NCBI RefSeq assembly: GCF_022436705.1
Contig: NZ_JAKUHT010000003.1
Location: 310,001-374,000, forward strand
DNA: 64,000 bases
Source of the DNA: Nocardioides sp. CFH 31398
GTDB lineage: Bacteria; Actinomycetota; Actinomycetes; Propionibacteriales; Nocardioidaceae
Reading direction: 5' to 3'
Part shown: piece after piece, positions 24,666 through 34,877 of the stretch
Numbering within the stretch: the first letter of the stretch is position 1
Layout of the letters: every line of letters begins with the position of its first letter
Translations under genes and position numbers: made by a program
The notes under the pieces: model-generated
Databases searched by the model: none
Told to the model about the DNA's origin: nothing
Seen by the model: the letters and a program-made list of their open reading frames with translations, nothing else

Positions 24666-26421
24666 GCGGCTTCGGCGACGGCTCCGGCGGCGAGACCACG
24701 GGCCAGCAGGTCCCCCGCCCGCCGGACGGCTACGCCGACGACGCGCACCGCTACCGCCTCGACTCCCGCATCGCCACCGGCGGCATGGGCGAGGTGTGGC
24801 TGGCGACCGACGAGACGCTCGGCCGTCGCGTCGCGGTCAAGCTGCTGAAGAACGAGCTCGCGGACGACGCGGGCTTCCGCACCCGCTTCGAGACCGAGGC
24901 CCGCAACGCCGCCCGGCTGCAGCACCCGGGTGTCGCCGGCGTCTTCGACTACGGCGAGGGCGCGCCGCGCGACGGCTCGACCAACCCGCGGCCCTACCTC
25001 GTCATGGAGTACGTCGACGGCCAGCCGCTGTCGGCGCTGCTGCGGCCCGACGCCCCGATGCCCGCCCCGGTGGCGGTGGAGCTGCTCGCGCAGACCTCCG
25101 AGGCGATCGGCGCGGCCCACGCGGCGGGGATCGTCCACCGCGACGTGAAGCCGGCGAACCTCCTCGTCACGGCCGACCGCAAGATCAAGATCACCGACTT
25201 CGGCATCGCCCGCGCCGCGGAGGGTGTGGCGCTGACCCAGACCGGCCAGGTCATGGGCACCCCGCAGTACCTCGCGCCCGAGCAGGCCGAGGGCAAGCAG
25301 GCGACCCCCGCCTCCGACGTGTACTCGTTGTCCTGCGTGGCCTTCGAGTGCCTGACCGGGCGCCGACCCTTCACCGGCGAGTCGTCGGTGGCGGTGGCGC
25401 TGGCGCACCTGCGCGAGCCGGTGCCGGAGCTGCCGGACTTCGTGCCCGACGACCTGGCGGCCGTCGTCCGCCGGGGCCTGTCGAAGAAGCCCGAGGAGCG
25501 CTACGCCGACGGCTACGAGTTCGCCCGCGCCCTGCGCGACCCCGCGGCCTACCGCGGTCCCGCCGGTGGCCCCGTCGGCGCCGGTGGCGGCGCGGGAGCG
25601 GCCGGCGGCGTCGGGGCCGGTGGCGTCGCCGCGGCGGGGGCCGCGGGGGCCGCGGTCGGTGGACTCGCCGGAGCGGCCGCCTTCGGTGGCGGCGACGACC
25701 GGACGACGGGCCTGCCGGCCGACGGTGGCACCGGTGCGGGTCCGGCGTACGACGCCGAGCGGACCTCGGTAATGCCCGCGACCGGCAGCCAGCCGGCGTC
25801 GGGCGGCGCCACCCGGGCCACGTCCGTCGGTGCCGGCGACGGGCCCTCGCAGCGGCCCGTGCCGCCCCCGGACTCGGCGTTCCGCACCACGACGACCGAG
25901 GAGCGCCCGCGGCGCAAGAAGGGCGTGCCCGGCTGGGTCCCCTTCGCCGTCTTCGTCGCCGCGGCGCTGCTGGCCGTCGGCGTGGTCGCGCTCGTCTTCA
26001 GCGGCGGTGACGACGACACCGAGCCGGACCGGCCCCGTGACCGCAACACCCAGCAGACGCCGAGCGACACCCCGACCACCGAGGACACCACCGAGGCCCC
26101 GACCCCGACCGAGGAGCCGACCCCGACCGAGGAGCCGACCCCCACGGAGGAGCCCACCACCGAGGAGCCGACGACCCCCACGGAGGAGCCGACCACCGAG
26201 GAGCCCACCGAGGAGCCCACCGAGCTCGAGCCGACGGACGTCGAGCCGCCGGAGGACGGGCCCGGGGCGCAGGGGCCGGGCGGCCCCGGTGCCCCCGGCG
26301 GTCCCGGTGGTCCGGACGGCGAGCCCGGCCCGGGCAGCGTGCTGCAGGACGGCTCCGGCCGCGGGTCGTCCCCGTCCTCCCCGTCCTCCCCGTCGGCCAC
26401 GGAGAGCCCGGGTGACGGCCC

Positions 26422-26425
<4 letters not shown>
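24662..26425 (+). CDS. pknA: PknA-like transmembrane Ser/Thr protein kinase
   Basis: 587 residues. The kinase domain (about 30-290) has 'IATGGMGEVWLATDE' (Gly loop), 'VAVKLL' (catalytic Lys), 'IVHRDVKPANLL', 'ITDFGIARA' and 'QVMGTPQYLAPEQ'. A very Gly/Ala-rich linker (about 300-345) and a TM helix (about 425-446) follow. The extracellular tail (about 455-587) has repeated 'TPTEEP' and Gly/Pro-rich stretches but no PASTA domain, as in PknA. It phosphorylates cell-shape and division proteins. GTG 24662 overlaps the pbpA stop. Confidence 0.93.
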
Positions 26426-28224
<1,799 letters not shown>

Positions 28225-28265
28225 TGCCCCCCCCCGGGGGGACGCCTCGTCGGCGAGCGGGCGGA

Positions 28266-29021
28266 CTAGTCCATCGGCTCGGCGTACGAGGTGGTGACGA
28301 CCCCCTCGTACGGAGGGGCGGTCAGCTCGGCGTCGAGCTGGACGTCGTACCCGACGGCGACGTCGGGCCGTGCGGCATCGATCCGGAAGTCGGTGACGGC
28401 GCCGTCGGCGTCCAGTGACGCCGCCATGTCGTACGCCGGGCCCACCGCCTCGATCGTGTAGGGCTCGGGGAAGACGAGGCCCTGGAGCTGCACCACGGAA
28501 CCCGCGCACTTGATGCCCGTGGTCGACACGATGCGGCGGCCCTCGAGCGTGATCGCCTCCGCGCCGCCCCGCCACAGCGCGTTGACGACGGCCTGGATGT
28601 CCTGCTGGTGGACGACGAGCCGGTTCTTGTCCATCTCGGAGGTCTCGGCGACCTCGTCCGGGGCGTCGGCGAGCGTCACGGTGAGGCCCTCGCCGGTCAC
28701 GGGCTCCAGCCCGGCCGCGCCGCGGACCCGTGCGGATCGGTCGCGGTAGCGCCGGGCCGTGGAGTCCGACCCGGCCCGGCCGAGGTCGGCGACCTCGTCG
28801 GTGAGCTCACGGGCGCGGTCCTGGAGGGCGTCGACCTCGCGGTTCTCCGCGCGGACGACGGAGGCGAGGTCGGCGTACCGGCCCGGGCGGAGGTCGGTGC
28901 CGCCGCTGTTCGCGGCGCTGGTGACGACGAGCCCGCCGCAGACCGCGAGGGCCAGCGGGGTCGCCCAGCGCCAGCCGCGGGAGCGGCCGGTCCGCGGGCC
29001 CTCGGCGGGTGGCTCGGTCAC
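28266..29021 (-). CDS. DUF881 family membrane protein
   Basis: 251 residues. TM helix about 17-36 ('WATPLALAVCGGLVVTSAAN'), a coiled-coil segment about 45-90 ('VRAENREVDALQDRARELTD'), then the DUF881 domain with 'EGLTVTLADAP', 'QDIQAVVNALWRGGAEAITL' and 'GRRIVSTTGIKCAGSVV'. The family is extracytoplasmic and found next to division genes in Gram-positives; its biochemical role is unknown. GTG 29021 chosen, divergent from crgA with a 109-base shared promoter region. It is convergent with pknB, 41 bases from its stop. Confidence 0.9.
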   Translation of the reverse strand: MTEPPAEGPRTGRSRGWRWATPLALAVCGGLVVTSAANSGGTDLRPGRYADLASVVRAENREVDALQDRARELTDEVADLGRAGSDSTARRYRDRSARVRGAAGLEPVTGEGLTVTLADAPDEVAETSEMDKNRLVVHQQDIQAVVNALWRGGAEAITLEGRRIVSTTGIKCAGSVVQLQGLVFPEPYTIEAVGPAYDMAASLDADGAVTDFRIDAARPDVAVGYDVQLDAELTAPPYEGVVTTSYAEPMD

Positions 29022-29130
29022 GGCGACTACGCTAGCCCGACGGGTGTGACGTGCGTCCAGGGCGCCGAGCGGTGCCGAGCGCGGCCCCACGTCCCCGACG
29101 CCCCGGCAGCACACGAGGAGTGACCCAGGC

Positions 29131-29769
29131 ATGTCCGACGAGAAGTCCGACAAGACGACCGACGCCGAGTCGACCCCCGACGACGCGAGCACGTCGACCG
29201 CGGCCGACAAGGCCACCCCGGTGAGGCGCTCGACCCCGACGAGCAAGGGCGCCTCGGGGAACCCCGCGGAGGCCGGCCGGACGGCGACCGCCGAGAAGAA
29301 GGTGCGGCGCCCCCGGCGGGACAAGGACCCGCTGAAGGGCGACGACCCGTTCGGCGCGCGGGCCTGGCGCTCCCCCCGCTTCCTGCTGGGCACCGTGCTC
29401 GCCCTCGTCGGCATCGCGTGGCTCGTCTACTACTACGTGCAGGTCCGGCCCGACGGCACGGGCGCGGAGCCCGGTGGCCCCGCCTTCATGGGCGACCTCG
29501 CCCGCTACAACTACCTCATCGGCTTCGGGCTGCTCATGCTCGGGCTGGTCGTGCTGGCCCACAAGTCGACGCCCCTCGGGCGCGGTCGCGGCGTCGTGGT
29601 CGGGATGCTGGGCTGCTTCCTCGTCGGGCTGGTCTGGATCTGCACCTTCTACGTCATCACCGACGACCTGTCGGCCGTCCCGGTCTTCAACGACCTCGGC
29701 CAGTTCAACCTCGTGGTCGGCATCGCGTTCATGGCGGTGGGGTTCACCTACGCCACGAAGTGGGAGTGA
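29131..29769 (+). CDS. crgA: CrgA cell-division protein with apparently duplicated CrgA unit
   Basis: 212 residues; typical CrgA proteins have about 85-95 residues and two TM helices. Residues 1-75 are polar and disordered. Then come four TM helices: about 83-103, 127-145, 150-172 and 188-208. Helices 1-2 ('IAWLVYYYVQV' ... 'ARYNYLIGFGLLMLGLVVLA') and 3-4 ('LVWICTFYVIT' ... 'GQFNLVVGIAFMAVGFTYAT') each look like one CrgA unit, with the W-x4-YY/FY and N-x3-G-x3-M pattern. CrgA bridges FtsZ, FtsQ and PBPs at the septum. Start ATG 29131, with a GAGGAG sequence about 10 bases upstream. A strong terminator follows. Confidence 0.9.
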   Translation: MSDEKSDKTTDAESTPDDASTSTAADKATPVRRSTPTSKGASGNPAEAGRTATAEKKVRRPRRDKDPLKGDDPFGARAWRSPRFLLGTVLALVGIAWLVYYYVQVRPDGTGAEPGGPAFMGDLARYNYLIGFGLLMLGLVVLAHKSTPLGRGRGVVVGMLGCFLVGLVWICTFYVITDDLSAVPVFNDLGQFNLVVGIAFMAVGFTYATKWE

Positions 29770-29820
29770 CCCGCTCCTCCCCGGCCTCGACCCGGCCCCC
29801 AACCCCGGCCCCAGAGCCCT

Positions 29821-29852
29821 CGACCCCGCCCGGCGCACGCCGGGCGGGGTCG
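29821..29852 (+). terminator. Terminator after crgA
   Basis: A perfect inverted repeat: left arm 29821-29834 (CGACCCCGCCCGGC), 4-base loop, right arm 29839-29852, followed by a T-containing stretch. It lies 52 bases past the crgA stop. Confidence 0.85.
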
Positions 29853-29857
29853 TCTGC

Positions 29858-29982
29858 TTCTCCACACCGGTGGACATCCCTGTGGAGGACTACAGCGGTG
29901 TGATTCTCCACAGCGGTGGAGAACCGTGTGGAGAACGACAGCCGTGTAACTCGTCCACACCGGTGGACAACACTGTGGACAA
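29858..29982. repeat. Regular array of six DnaA-box-like nonamers (about 46-bp tandem units)
   Basis: Nonamers occur at 29858 (TTCTCCACA), 29881 (TGTGGAGGA), 29904 (TTCTCCACA), 29927 (TGTGGAGAA), 29951 (TCGTCCACA) and 29974 (TGTGGACAA). Orientation alternates and start-to-start distances are 23, 23, 23, 24 and 23 bases. The last is a perfect actinobacterial DnaA box (TTGTCCACA complement). The array can be read as three diverged tandem units of 46-47 bases (29858, 29904, 29951), each with an added GGTGGA half-site. 29904-29923 is a perfect 8-bp palindrome around AGCG. It lies between the 3' ends of two convergent genes, after the crgA terminator, where no promoter is expected. Confidence 0.75.
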
Positions 29983-29999
29983 CCGGGCGCCGCCTGGGC

Positions 30000-30968
30000 T
30001 CAGCGCAGCAGCAGCACGCGGACCACGGTGGCCGCCACCAGCAGGGCCGTGACCAGCACGAGGCCAACCGCCTGGTAGGTCGTGCGACGCCGCCGCGGGG
30101 CGTGCACCAGGACGGCGGCGACGAGAGCGCCGCCCACGAGCCCGCCGAGGTGGCCCTGCCACGAGATGAAGCTGCTGCCGACGACGGTGATCAGCACGTT
30201 CACGCCGAGCAGCGTGAGGATCGGTCGCACGTCGCCACCGACCTTCAGGCCGACGACGAGCAGCGCCCCGAAGAGGCCGAAGACCGCCGTCGAGGCACCG
30301 ACGGTCGCCCCGGTCGGGTCCGACAGCCACAGGACGGCCACCGAGCCCGCGAGGCCCGACAGCAGGTAGAGGGCCAGGAAGCGCAAGCGACCGAGCGCGA
30401 GCTCGAGCTGGGGCCCGAGGACCCACAGGGCGAGCATGTTGAAGGCGATGTGCCACCACTCGAGGTGGGTGAACATGCTGGTGACGAGCTGCCAGGGGGC
30501 GCCGTCGGCGACCCCGGCGATCCAGTCGCCGTCCCCGTTGAGCCGCGAGCAGGCGGCGGAGGACGTGATGGACGGGTAGTAGTCCGAGGGGGTGCTGGCC
30601 GAGCGGCAGTAGCCGTCGGGCATGAGGGCGAGCAGCTCGTAGAGCCGTCCACCGCGGCCGCCGGTGACCAGCAGGGCCAGCCACACCGCGACGTTGATGC
30701 CGATGAGCGTGGCGGTGGTGGCCGTCGGGTTGCCCGGACGGGTCCCGCCGTACGGCGTGCGACCGCTGCGGGTCGCCTTCGCACCCTCCTTGACGCAGTC
30801 AGGGCACTGGAAGCCGACCGACGCGTCGCGCATGCAGTCCGGGCAGATCGGCCGGTCGCAGCGCTGGCAGCGGATCCAGGTCTCGCGGTCCGGGTGCCGG
30901 TAGCAGGCCGGACCGGAGGGCGCCCCCGAACCCGAGGGCGCCCCCGCGGAAGCGGGCGGCTCGGTCAG
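30000..30968 (-). CDS. Rhomboid family intramembrane serine protease with N-terminal zinc-binding segment
   Basis: About 322 residues. The N-terminus has a Cys cluster ('[11 protein letters not shown]', '[14 protein letters not shown]', 'QCPDC') typical of actinobacterial rhomboids. The rhomboid core has TM1 followed by an extracytoplasmic loop, '[20 protein letters not shown]', the catalytic Ser in '[17 protein letters not shown]' (G-x-S), and the catalytic His in '[14 protein letters not shown]'. The first ATG (30833) would cut off the Cys cluster. The only other in-frame candidate is CTG 30968, which overlaps the cyclophilin stop (CTGA) and starts 'TEPPASAG'; I take it as the start. It cleaves membrane proteins inside the bilayer. 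Confidence 0.85.
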   Translation of the reverse strand: MTEPPASAGAPSGSGAPSGPACYRHPDRETWIRCQRCDRPICPDCMRDASVGFQCPDCVKEGAKATRSGRTPYGGTRPGNPTATTATLIGINVAVWLALLVTGGRGGRLYELLALMPDGYCRSASTPSDYYPSITSSAACSRLNGDGDWIAGVADGAPWQLVTSMFTHLEWWHIAFNMLALWVLGPQLELALGRLRFLALYLLSGLAGSVAVLWLSDPTGATVGASTAVFGLFGALLVVGLKVGGDVRPILTLLGVNVLITVVGSSFISWQGHLGGLVGGALVAAVLVHAPRRRRTTYQAVGLVLVTALLVAATVVRVLLLR

Positions 30969-31486
30969 GAGATCTCGACCGACTCGATCACGACCGGGTC
31001 CTTGGGACGGTCCATCGCCCCGGTCGGCGTGGTGGCGATGGCGTCGACGACCTCGCGGGAGGCCTGGTCGGCGACCTCGCCGAAGATCGTGTGGCGGTTG
31101 TTCAGGTGCGGGGTCGGCCCGACGGTGATGAAGAACTGCGAGCCGTTGGTGCCCGGGCCGGCGTTCGCCATCGCGAGCAGGTACGGGCGGTCGAACTGCA
31201 GCTCCGGGTGGAACTCGTCCTTGAACTGGTAGCCGGGGCCGCCGGTGCCGGTGCCCAGCGGGCAGCCGCCCTGGATCATGAAGCCGTTGATGACCCGGTG
31301 GAAGCCGAGCCCGTCGTAGAACTTGCCGGTGGTGGTCTGGCCGGACTGCGGGTCCTTGTACTCCTTGGTCCCCGACGCCAGGCCGGTGAAGTTCTCCACC
31401 GTGGCCGGCGCGTGGTTGCCGAAGAGGGTCACCACGATGTCGCCCTTGTTCGTCTTCAGCGTCGCGGTGGCGGTGCCGTCAGTCAT
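30965..31486 (-). CDS. Cyclophilin-type peptidyl-prolyl cis-trans isomerase
   Basis: 173 residues forming one cyclophilin domain. Hallmarks: '[12 protein letters not shown]', '[19 protein letters not shown]', '[20 protein letters not shown]' and 'HTIFGEV', with the catalytic Arg in F-H-R and the Gln in 'MIQGG'. There is no signal peptide from ATG 31486, so it is cytosolic, unlike a lipoprotein cyclophilin. ATG 31486 has GAGAGGA upstream; an earlier in-frame ATG would add 37 unlikely residues. The pairing with rhomboid near gyrA matches other actinobacteria. Confidence 0.95.
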   Translation of the reverse strand: MTDGTATATLKTNKGDIVVTLFGNHAPATVENFTGLASGTKEYKDPQSGQTTTGKFYDGLGFHRVINGFMIQGGCPLGTGTGGPGYQFKDEFHPELQFDRPYLLAMANAGPGTNGSQFFITVGPTPHLNNRHTIFGEVADQASREVVDAIATTPTGAMDRPKDPVVIESVEIS

Positions 31487-31633
31487 GTCGTCCTCTCGCT
31501 GGGGGGCCGCGTGACCCGTGCGGGACGCGGCGTGTACGCCGAGATCCTCCCACGCAGGACACAATGCGAGCACCGGCGATGCAGTGGGGTACGGCATGAT
31601 CTAACGAGCCACCGACGTCACCAGGGAGGGCCC

Positions 31634-32506
31634 ATGGGTCTGCGCACGAAGAAGTCTCCGCTCGAGCAGGCGAAGGAGCAGGCGAGCGACCTCGCCGACA
31701 CCGTCCGCCCCAAGCTCGCCGAGGCGGCCGAGAAGGCCGCCGACAAGGCCGCCGAGCTGAGCGCCGAGGCCCGCAAGGCCGCCGCCCCCGTCCTCGAGGA
31801 GGCGCGCCACAAGGCCGCCGACCTCACCGAGACCGCCCGCGACCGCGCCTCGTCCGCCGCGGACGACGCCCGCGCCACGGCGCAGGCCCGTGTCGAGGAC
31901 GCCCGTGACGCCGCGCGCAGCAAGGCCGAGCCGTACGTCGCGGACGCGCGCAAGCGCGCGAAGAAGGCGCGGAAGGCCGCCAAGAAGAACGTCGGCCCCT
32001 ACGCCGACCTCGCCAAGGCGAAGACCAAGCCGCACGTCGACCACGCCCGCGAGCTCGCGGCGCCGCACGTCGCCGAGGCGAAGGCCTCCGCCGCCGAGCG
32101 TGCCGCCGCCGGTGCCGCCGTCCTCGCCGCGAAGGCCGACGAGCGCAGCGACCTGGCCGGCAAGACCGCGAAGAAGCTCCGCAAGGAGGCGGACAAGGCG
32201 CAGAAGGGCGGCGGCAGCAAGCTCAAGAAGCTGCTCGTCCTCGCCCTGCTCGCCGGCGTCGGCGCGGTCGTCTTCAGCAAGCTCCGCTCCTCGGGCGAGG
32301 ACAACTGGCAGTCGTCGTACACCCCGACGCCGCCCCCGCCGGCGCCCCGCCCGGTGCCGACCCAGCCCGCCGCGGGCTCGCAGGACGACACCGCCGGCGC
32401 CGACCCCGCCGAGGCCGCCTCGGACTCGGTCGACGCCCCGCACCCGGTGACCGACCCGGACCACCCGGCCACCGAGGTCGACGTCCAGGACCCGGACAAC
32501 CGCTGA
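31634..32506 (+). CDS. Ala/Lys-rich coiled-coil single-pass membrane protein (CwsA/DUF5324-like position)
   Basis: 290 residues. Residues about 8-190 are a long amphipathic helix-forming region rich in Ala, Lys, Glu and Asp with loosely repeated 11-mer-like units ('EKAADKAAELSAEARKAA'). One TM helix is at about 200-217 ('KLLVLALLAGVGAVVFSKL'). The C-terminal ~70 residues are Pro/Asp-rich and disordered. ATG 31634 has GGGAGGG upstream. Its place beside the cyclophilin gene between crgA and gyrA is that of CwsA in mycobacteria and DUF5324 in Streptomyces, both linked to the envelope. Similarity is positional and in architecture; a wall-synthesis role is inference. Confidence 0.65.
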   Translation: MGLRTKKSPLEQAKEQASDLADTVRPKLAEAAEKAADKAAELSAEARKAAAPVLEEARHKAADLTETARDRASSAADDARATAQARVEDARDAARSKAEPYVADARKRAKKARKAAKKNVGPYADLAKAKTKPHVDHARELAAPHVAEAKASAAERAAAGAAVLAAKADERSDLAGKTAKKLRKEADKAQKGGGSKLKKLLVLALLAGVGAVVFSKLRSSGEDNWQSSYTPTPPPPAPRPVPTQPAAGSQDDTAGADPAEAASDSVDAPHPVTDPDHPATEVDVQDPDNR

Positions 32507-32541
32507 GGTCCGCTCCCCCGGGAGCACCACCGCTCCACCGC

Positions 32542-32578
32542 ACACCGGCCCGTCGCGAGGATCGCGGCGGGCCGGTGT
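32542..32578. terminator. Bidirectional terminator between convergent genes
   Basis: ACACCGGCCCG (32542-32552) pairs with CGGGCCGGTGT (32568-32578). The inner GTCGCG...TCGCGG bases may extend the stem. It is placed between the stop of the coiled-coil gene and the stop of the minus-strand acyltransferase. Confidence 0.8.
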
Positions 32579-32600
32579 CGTCCGCGGGCCCCGTCGCGGG

Positions 32601-33620
32601 TCAGCGCAACGTCTCCGGCTGGTGGGTGTCGATCCAGTCGTCGATGCGGTCCCACCAGTCGTAGAGCCACTCGACGCGCTCGTCCTGCGTCGTCGGCACC
32701 TCGTCGCTGGGCACGTGCCACCACCGCATCACCAGGCGCTTGTCCATCGGCAGGCCCCGCCAGACGTCGGCGACGCCCAGCATGTGGTCGAGCCCGGTGT
32801 GGGCCACCCAGACGACGTCGGCCAGCGGGGCGGCGTCCAGCGCGGCCATCAGCCCGCCCGGTCGTGGGGCCAGGACGTGCTCCATGTCGGCGGCCCGCTG
32901 GGCCATCCCGTGAAGGCCCAGCGCGTGCAGCCGCTCGATCGCGCGCTCCCGGCGGCCCGCGGTGAAGTTCCCGCCCTCGGGGAAGATCACGAACGCGTCG
33001 TTCTCGTCGAGGCCCTCGACCAGCCCCGAGATCTGCGACTCCAGGTCGGCGCCGGGCGCGGGGTTCGGGGTGATGAAGCGGGCGTGGAGCCGGTGCAGGA
33101 CCACGTCGATCGTCGGGTCCCACGCCAGCGTGTTCTTCAGGACGACGCGGGGCTCGCGGGCGTACCAGTGCATGAGCGCGTACATGAGGAGGAACGAGTC
33201 GCCCGGTCCGGCGTGGCGGCAGCACACGACGAGGGGCCGCCCGGGGTGCGCGTCGGGCGCCGGGCCCTCCGTGGCGAGCTCGAGGTGCAGGACGCGGCGC
33301 GCCGCGCGGTAGAACACCCACAGCAGGCCCTCGACGAGGTCGTAGTGCACGCCCTCCCAGTACGGCGTCCGGATCCGCGCCCCGAAACCGGAGGCCAGCC
33401 ACCAGGCGAACATCACCAGCAGCATGAGCGAGCAGCAGGTCAGGTAGGTCAGGGCCAGCCAGAACAGCCGCCAGGCCCGCCAGTGGCCCGGGACGAAGGG
33501 CGAGAGCACGGCGGCGACGAGCAGCCACACGGGCAGCGTCGCCCACAGCAGCGCCGTCAGCGCCAGGACGACGGGCGCCAGCACCAGCCGCCGCAGCGCG
33601 ACGACCAGGCGCGACCTCAC
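32601..33620 (-). CDS. PlsC-type 1-acylglycerol-3-phosphate acyltransferase-like protein
   Basis: 339 residues. TM segments at about 10-35 and 50-75 anchor it. The acyltransferase motif H-x4-D is present as 'CCRHAGPGDSFLLMYAL' (about 150), and the glycerophosphate-binding motif as 'VIFPEGGNFT' (about 220). The rest lies on the cytosolic face. GTG 33620 overlaps the patatin stop (GTGA), so the acyltransferase is coupled to a lipid hydrolase, hinting at phospholipid remodelling. It is the last gene of a five-gene minus-strand run. Confidence 0.88.
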   Translation of the reverse strand: MRSRLVVALRRLVLAPVVLALTALLWATLPVWLLVAAVLSPFVPGHWRAWRLFWLALTYLTCCSLMLLVMFAWWLASGFGARIRTPYWEGVHYDLVEGLLWVFYRAARRVLHLELATEGPAPDAHPGRPLVVCCRHAGPGDSFLLMYALMHWYAREPRVVLKNTLAWDPTIDVVLHRLHARFITPNPAPGADLESQISGLVEGLDENDAFVIFPEGGNFTAGRRERAIERLHALGLHGMAQRAADMEHVLAPRPGGLMAALDAAPLADVVWVAHTGLDHMLGVADVWRGLPMDKRLVMRWWHVPSDEVPTTQDERVEWLYDWWDRIDDWIDTHQPETLR

Positions 33621-34465
33621 GGCCGCACCCCGGCGTCGTCGAGGTAGGCGGCGGCTGCCGCGCGGGTGGCGGTGATGCGGTCCTCGACGTCGGAGAAGTC
33701 GCGGTGGGACAGCAGCCGGTCGTCGCGCTCCGACGTGCCCGCCGCGGGCAGCACGTGCACCTCCACGGCGCGCTCGGAGGCCCGGGCCTCCTCCAGCTCC
33801 CGGTGGAAGCGGTGCCTCCGGGCGATCTCGAACGACACGCGGGCGACCTCCCACGGACGCCGGGGCACGCTCAGCGGCCGGTCGATACGCCCGACCTGGA
33901 GCACGAAGACCCGGGTGGCGCCCTGCGCCACGGCCCGCCCCAGGGGGATCGAGTTGGTGATGCCGCCGTCCAGGTAGTGCTCGCCGTCGACCCGCGCGGG
34001 GGGCAGCAGCCCCGGGACGGCGGCGCTGGCGATCACCGCGTCGACGACCGGGCCCGTGGTGAACCAGTGCTCGGCCGCCCGCTCGATGCTGGAGGCGCAG
34101 ACCTCGAGCCGGACGGGCAGGTCCTCGAGCCGGACGTCGCCCAGCTCCTCGCGCAGGCGGCGCGTCAGCGGGTCCGCGGAGTAGAGGTGGGTCCCGGTGG
34201 CCACCGCCCGCCGGACGGTCGCCAGCGGCCCGTCGCCGTACACGTCGCGGGTGGTGGCGGCCTCGCGCCACAGACCGGTCAGTCGCGCCACCACGGCCGG
34301 GTCCGGGTCCTGAGCGAGGAGCGCGCCGTTGAGGGCGCCCACGCTGGTGCCCAGGACGAGGTCGGGGACGACGCCGGCGTCCAGCAGGGCGCCCAGCATG
34401 CCCACCTCGACCGCGCCGAGGACGCCGCCCCCGCCCAGCACGAACGCCGTGGTCGGGGCGCTCAC
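33617..34465 (-). CDS. Patatin-like phospholipase family protein
   Basis: 282 residues. 'FVLGGGGVLGAVEVGML' (about 8-24) supplies the oxyanion loop. 'LVLGTSVGALNGALLA' carries the catalytic Ser in G-T-S-V-G (about residue 41). 'HYLDGGITNSIPLG' (about 165-178) carries the catalytic Asp in D-G-G. All are intact, so an active lipid acyl hydrolase is expected, cytosolic or peripheral. GTG 34465 start. It overlaps the acyltransferase start by 4 bases and follows the DUF3817 stop by 4 bases. Confidence 0.92.
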   Translation of the reverse strand: MSAPTTAFVLGGGGVLGAVEVGMLGALLDAGVVPDLVLGTSVGALNGALLAQDPDPAVVARLTGLWREAATTRDVYGDGPLATVRRAVATGTHLYSADPLTRRLREELGDVRLEDLPVRLEVCASSIERAAEHWFTTGPVVDAVIASAAVPGLLPPARVDGEHYLDGGITNSIPLGRAVAQGATRVFVLQVGRIDRPLSVPRRPWEVARVSFEIARRHRFHRELEEARASERAVEVHVLPAAGTSERDDRLLSHRDFSDVEDRITATRAAAAAYLDDAGVRP

Positions 34466-34469
34466 GGGC

Positions 34470-34877
34470 TCAGGCCGCCGGCGGACGCGCCGGGGTGGCG
34501 AGCTCGTCGGCGTGCTCGGCGCGGACCCGCCTCGTGGCCCGGTGCTCCGCCCAGAACGAGAGCACCGGGACGGTGCCCATCACGAGGGTGACGAGGGTGA
34601 AGGGCAGGTCCCAGCCCGCACGTCGGGCCAGGAGGAAGGCGCAGACGAGGAAGATCATGTAGAGCCAGCCGTGGGCGACCCCGAGGATCTCGCTGACGTG
34701 GGCGCCGAACTCCTGGACGGGGCTGCCGGGGGTGACCCAGTCGGGCGTGACCGGGATGAACCCCCACATGCTGCTGCCGTCGAAGTTCGACAGGGGCGTG
34801 CTCACGAAGAACAGGACGACGAGCAGGACCCCGACGACGGAGGCCATGACCCGGTAGCGCAGCAGTGCCCCTCTCAC
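34470..34877 (-). CDS. DUF3817 family membrane protein
   Basis: 135 residues with three TM helices: about 10-28, 65-85 and 90-110. The family pattern is visible in 'RYRVMASVVGVLLVVLFFV', 'VAHGWLYMIFLVCAFLLAR' and 'TLVMGTVPVLSFWAEH'. The core of this fold is also found N-terminal in some integral membrane proteins; no activity is known. GTG 34877 overlaps the SURF1 stop (GTGA), so it is cotranslated with SURF1. Confidence 0.9.
   Translation of the reverse strand: MRGALLRYRVMASVVGVLLVVLFFVSTPLSNFDGSSMWGFIPVTPDWVTPGSPVQEFGAHVSEILGVAHGWLYMIFLVCAFLLARRAGWDLPFTLVTLVMGTVPVLSFWAEHRATRRVRAEHADELATPARPPAA

Noticed and set aside
28227..28241. C9-G6 tract after pknB as a terminator
   Set aside because: A C-run followed by a G-run without a loop cannot form a normal hairpin; it may still impede polymerase but I do not call it.
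29858..29982. CRISPR-like array
   Set aside because: Units are only ~46 bases, diverge throughout, and the 'spacers' are as similar as the 'repeats'; no cas genes are nearby. It fits protein-binding boxes better.
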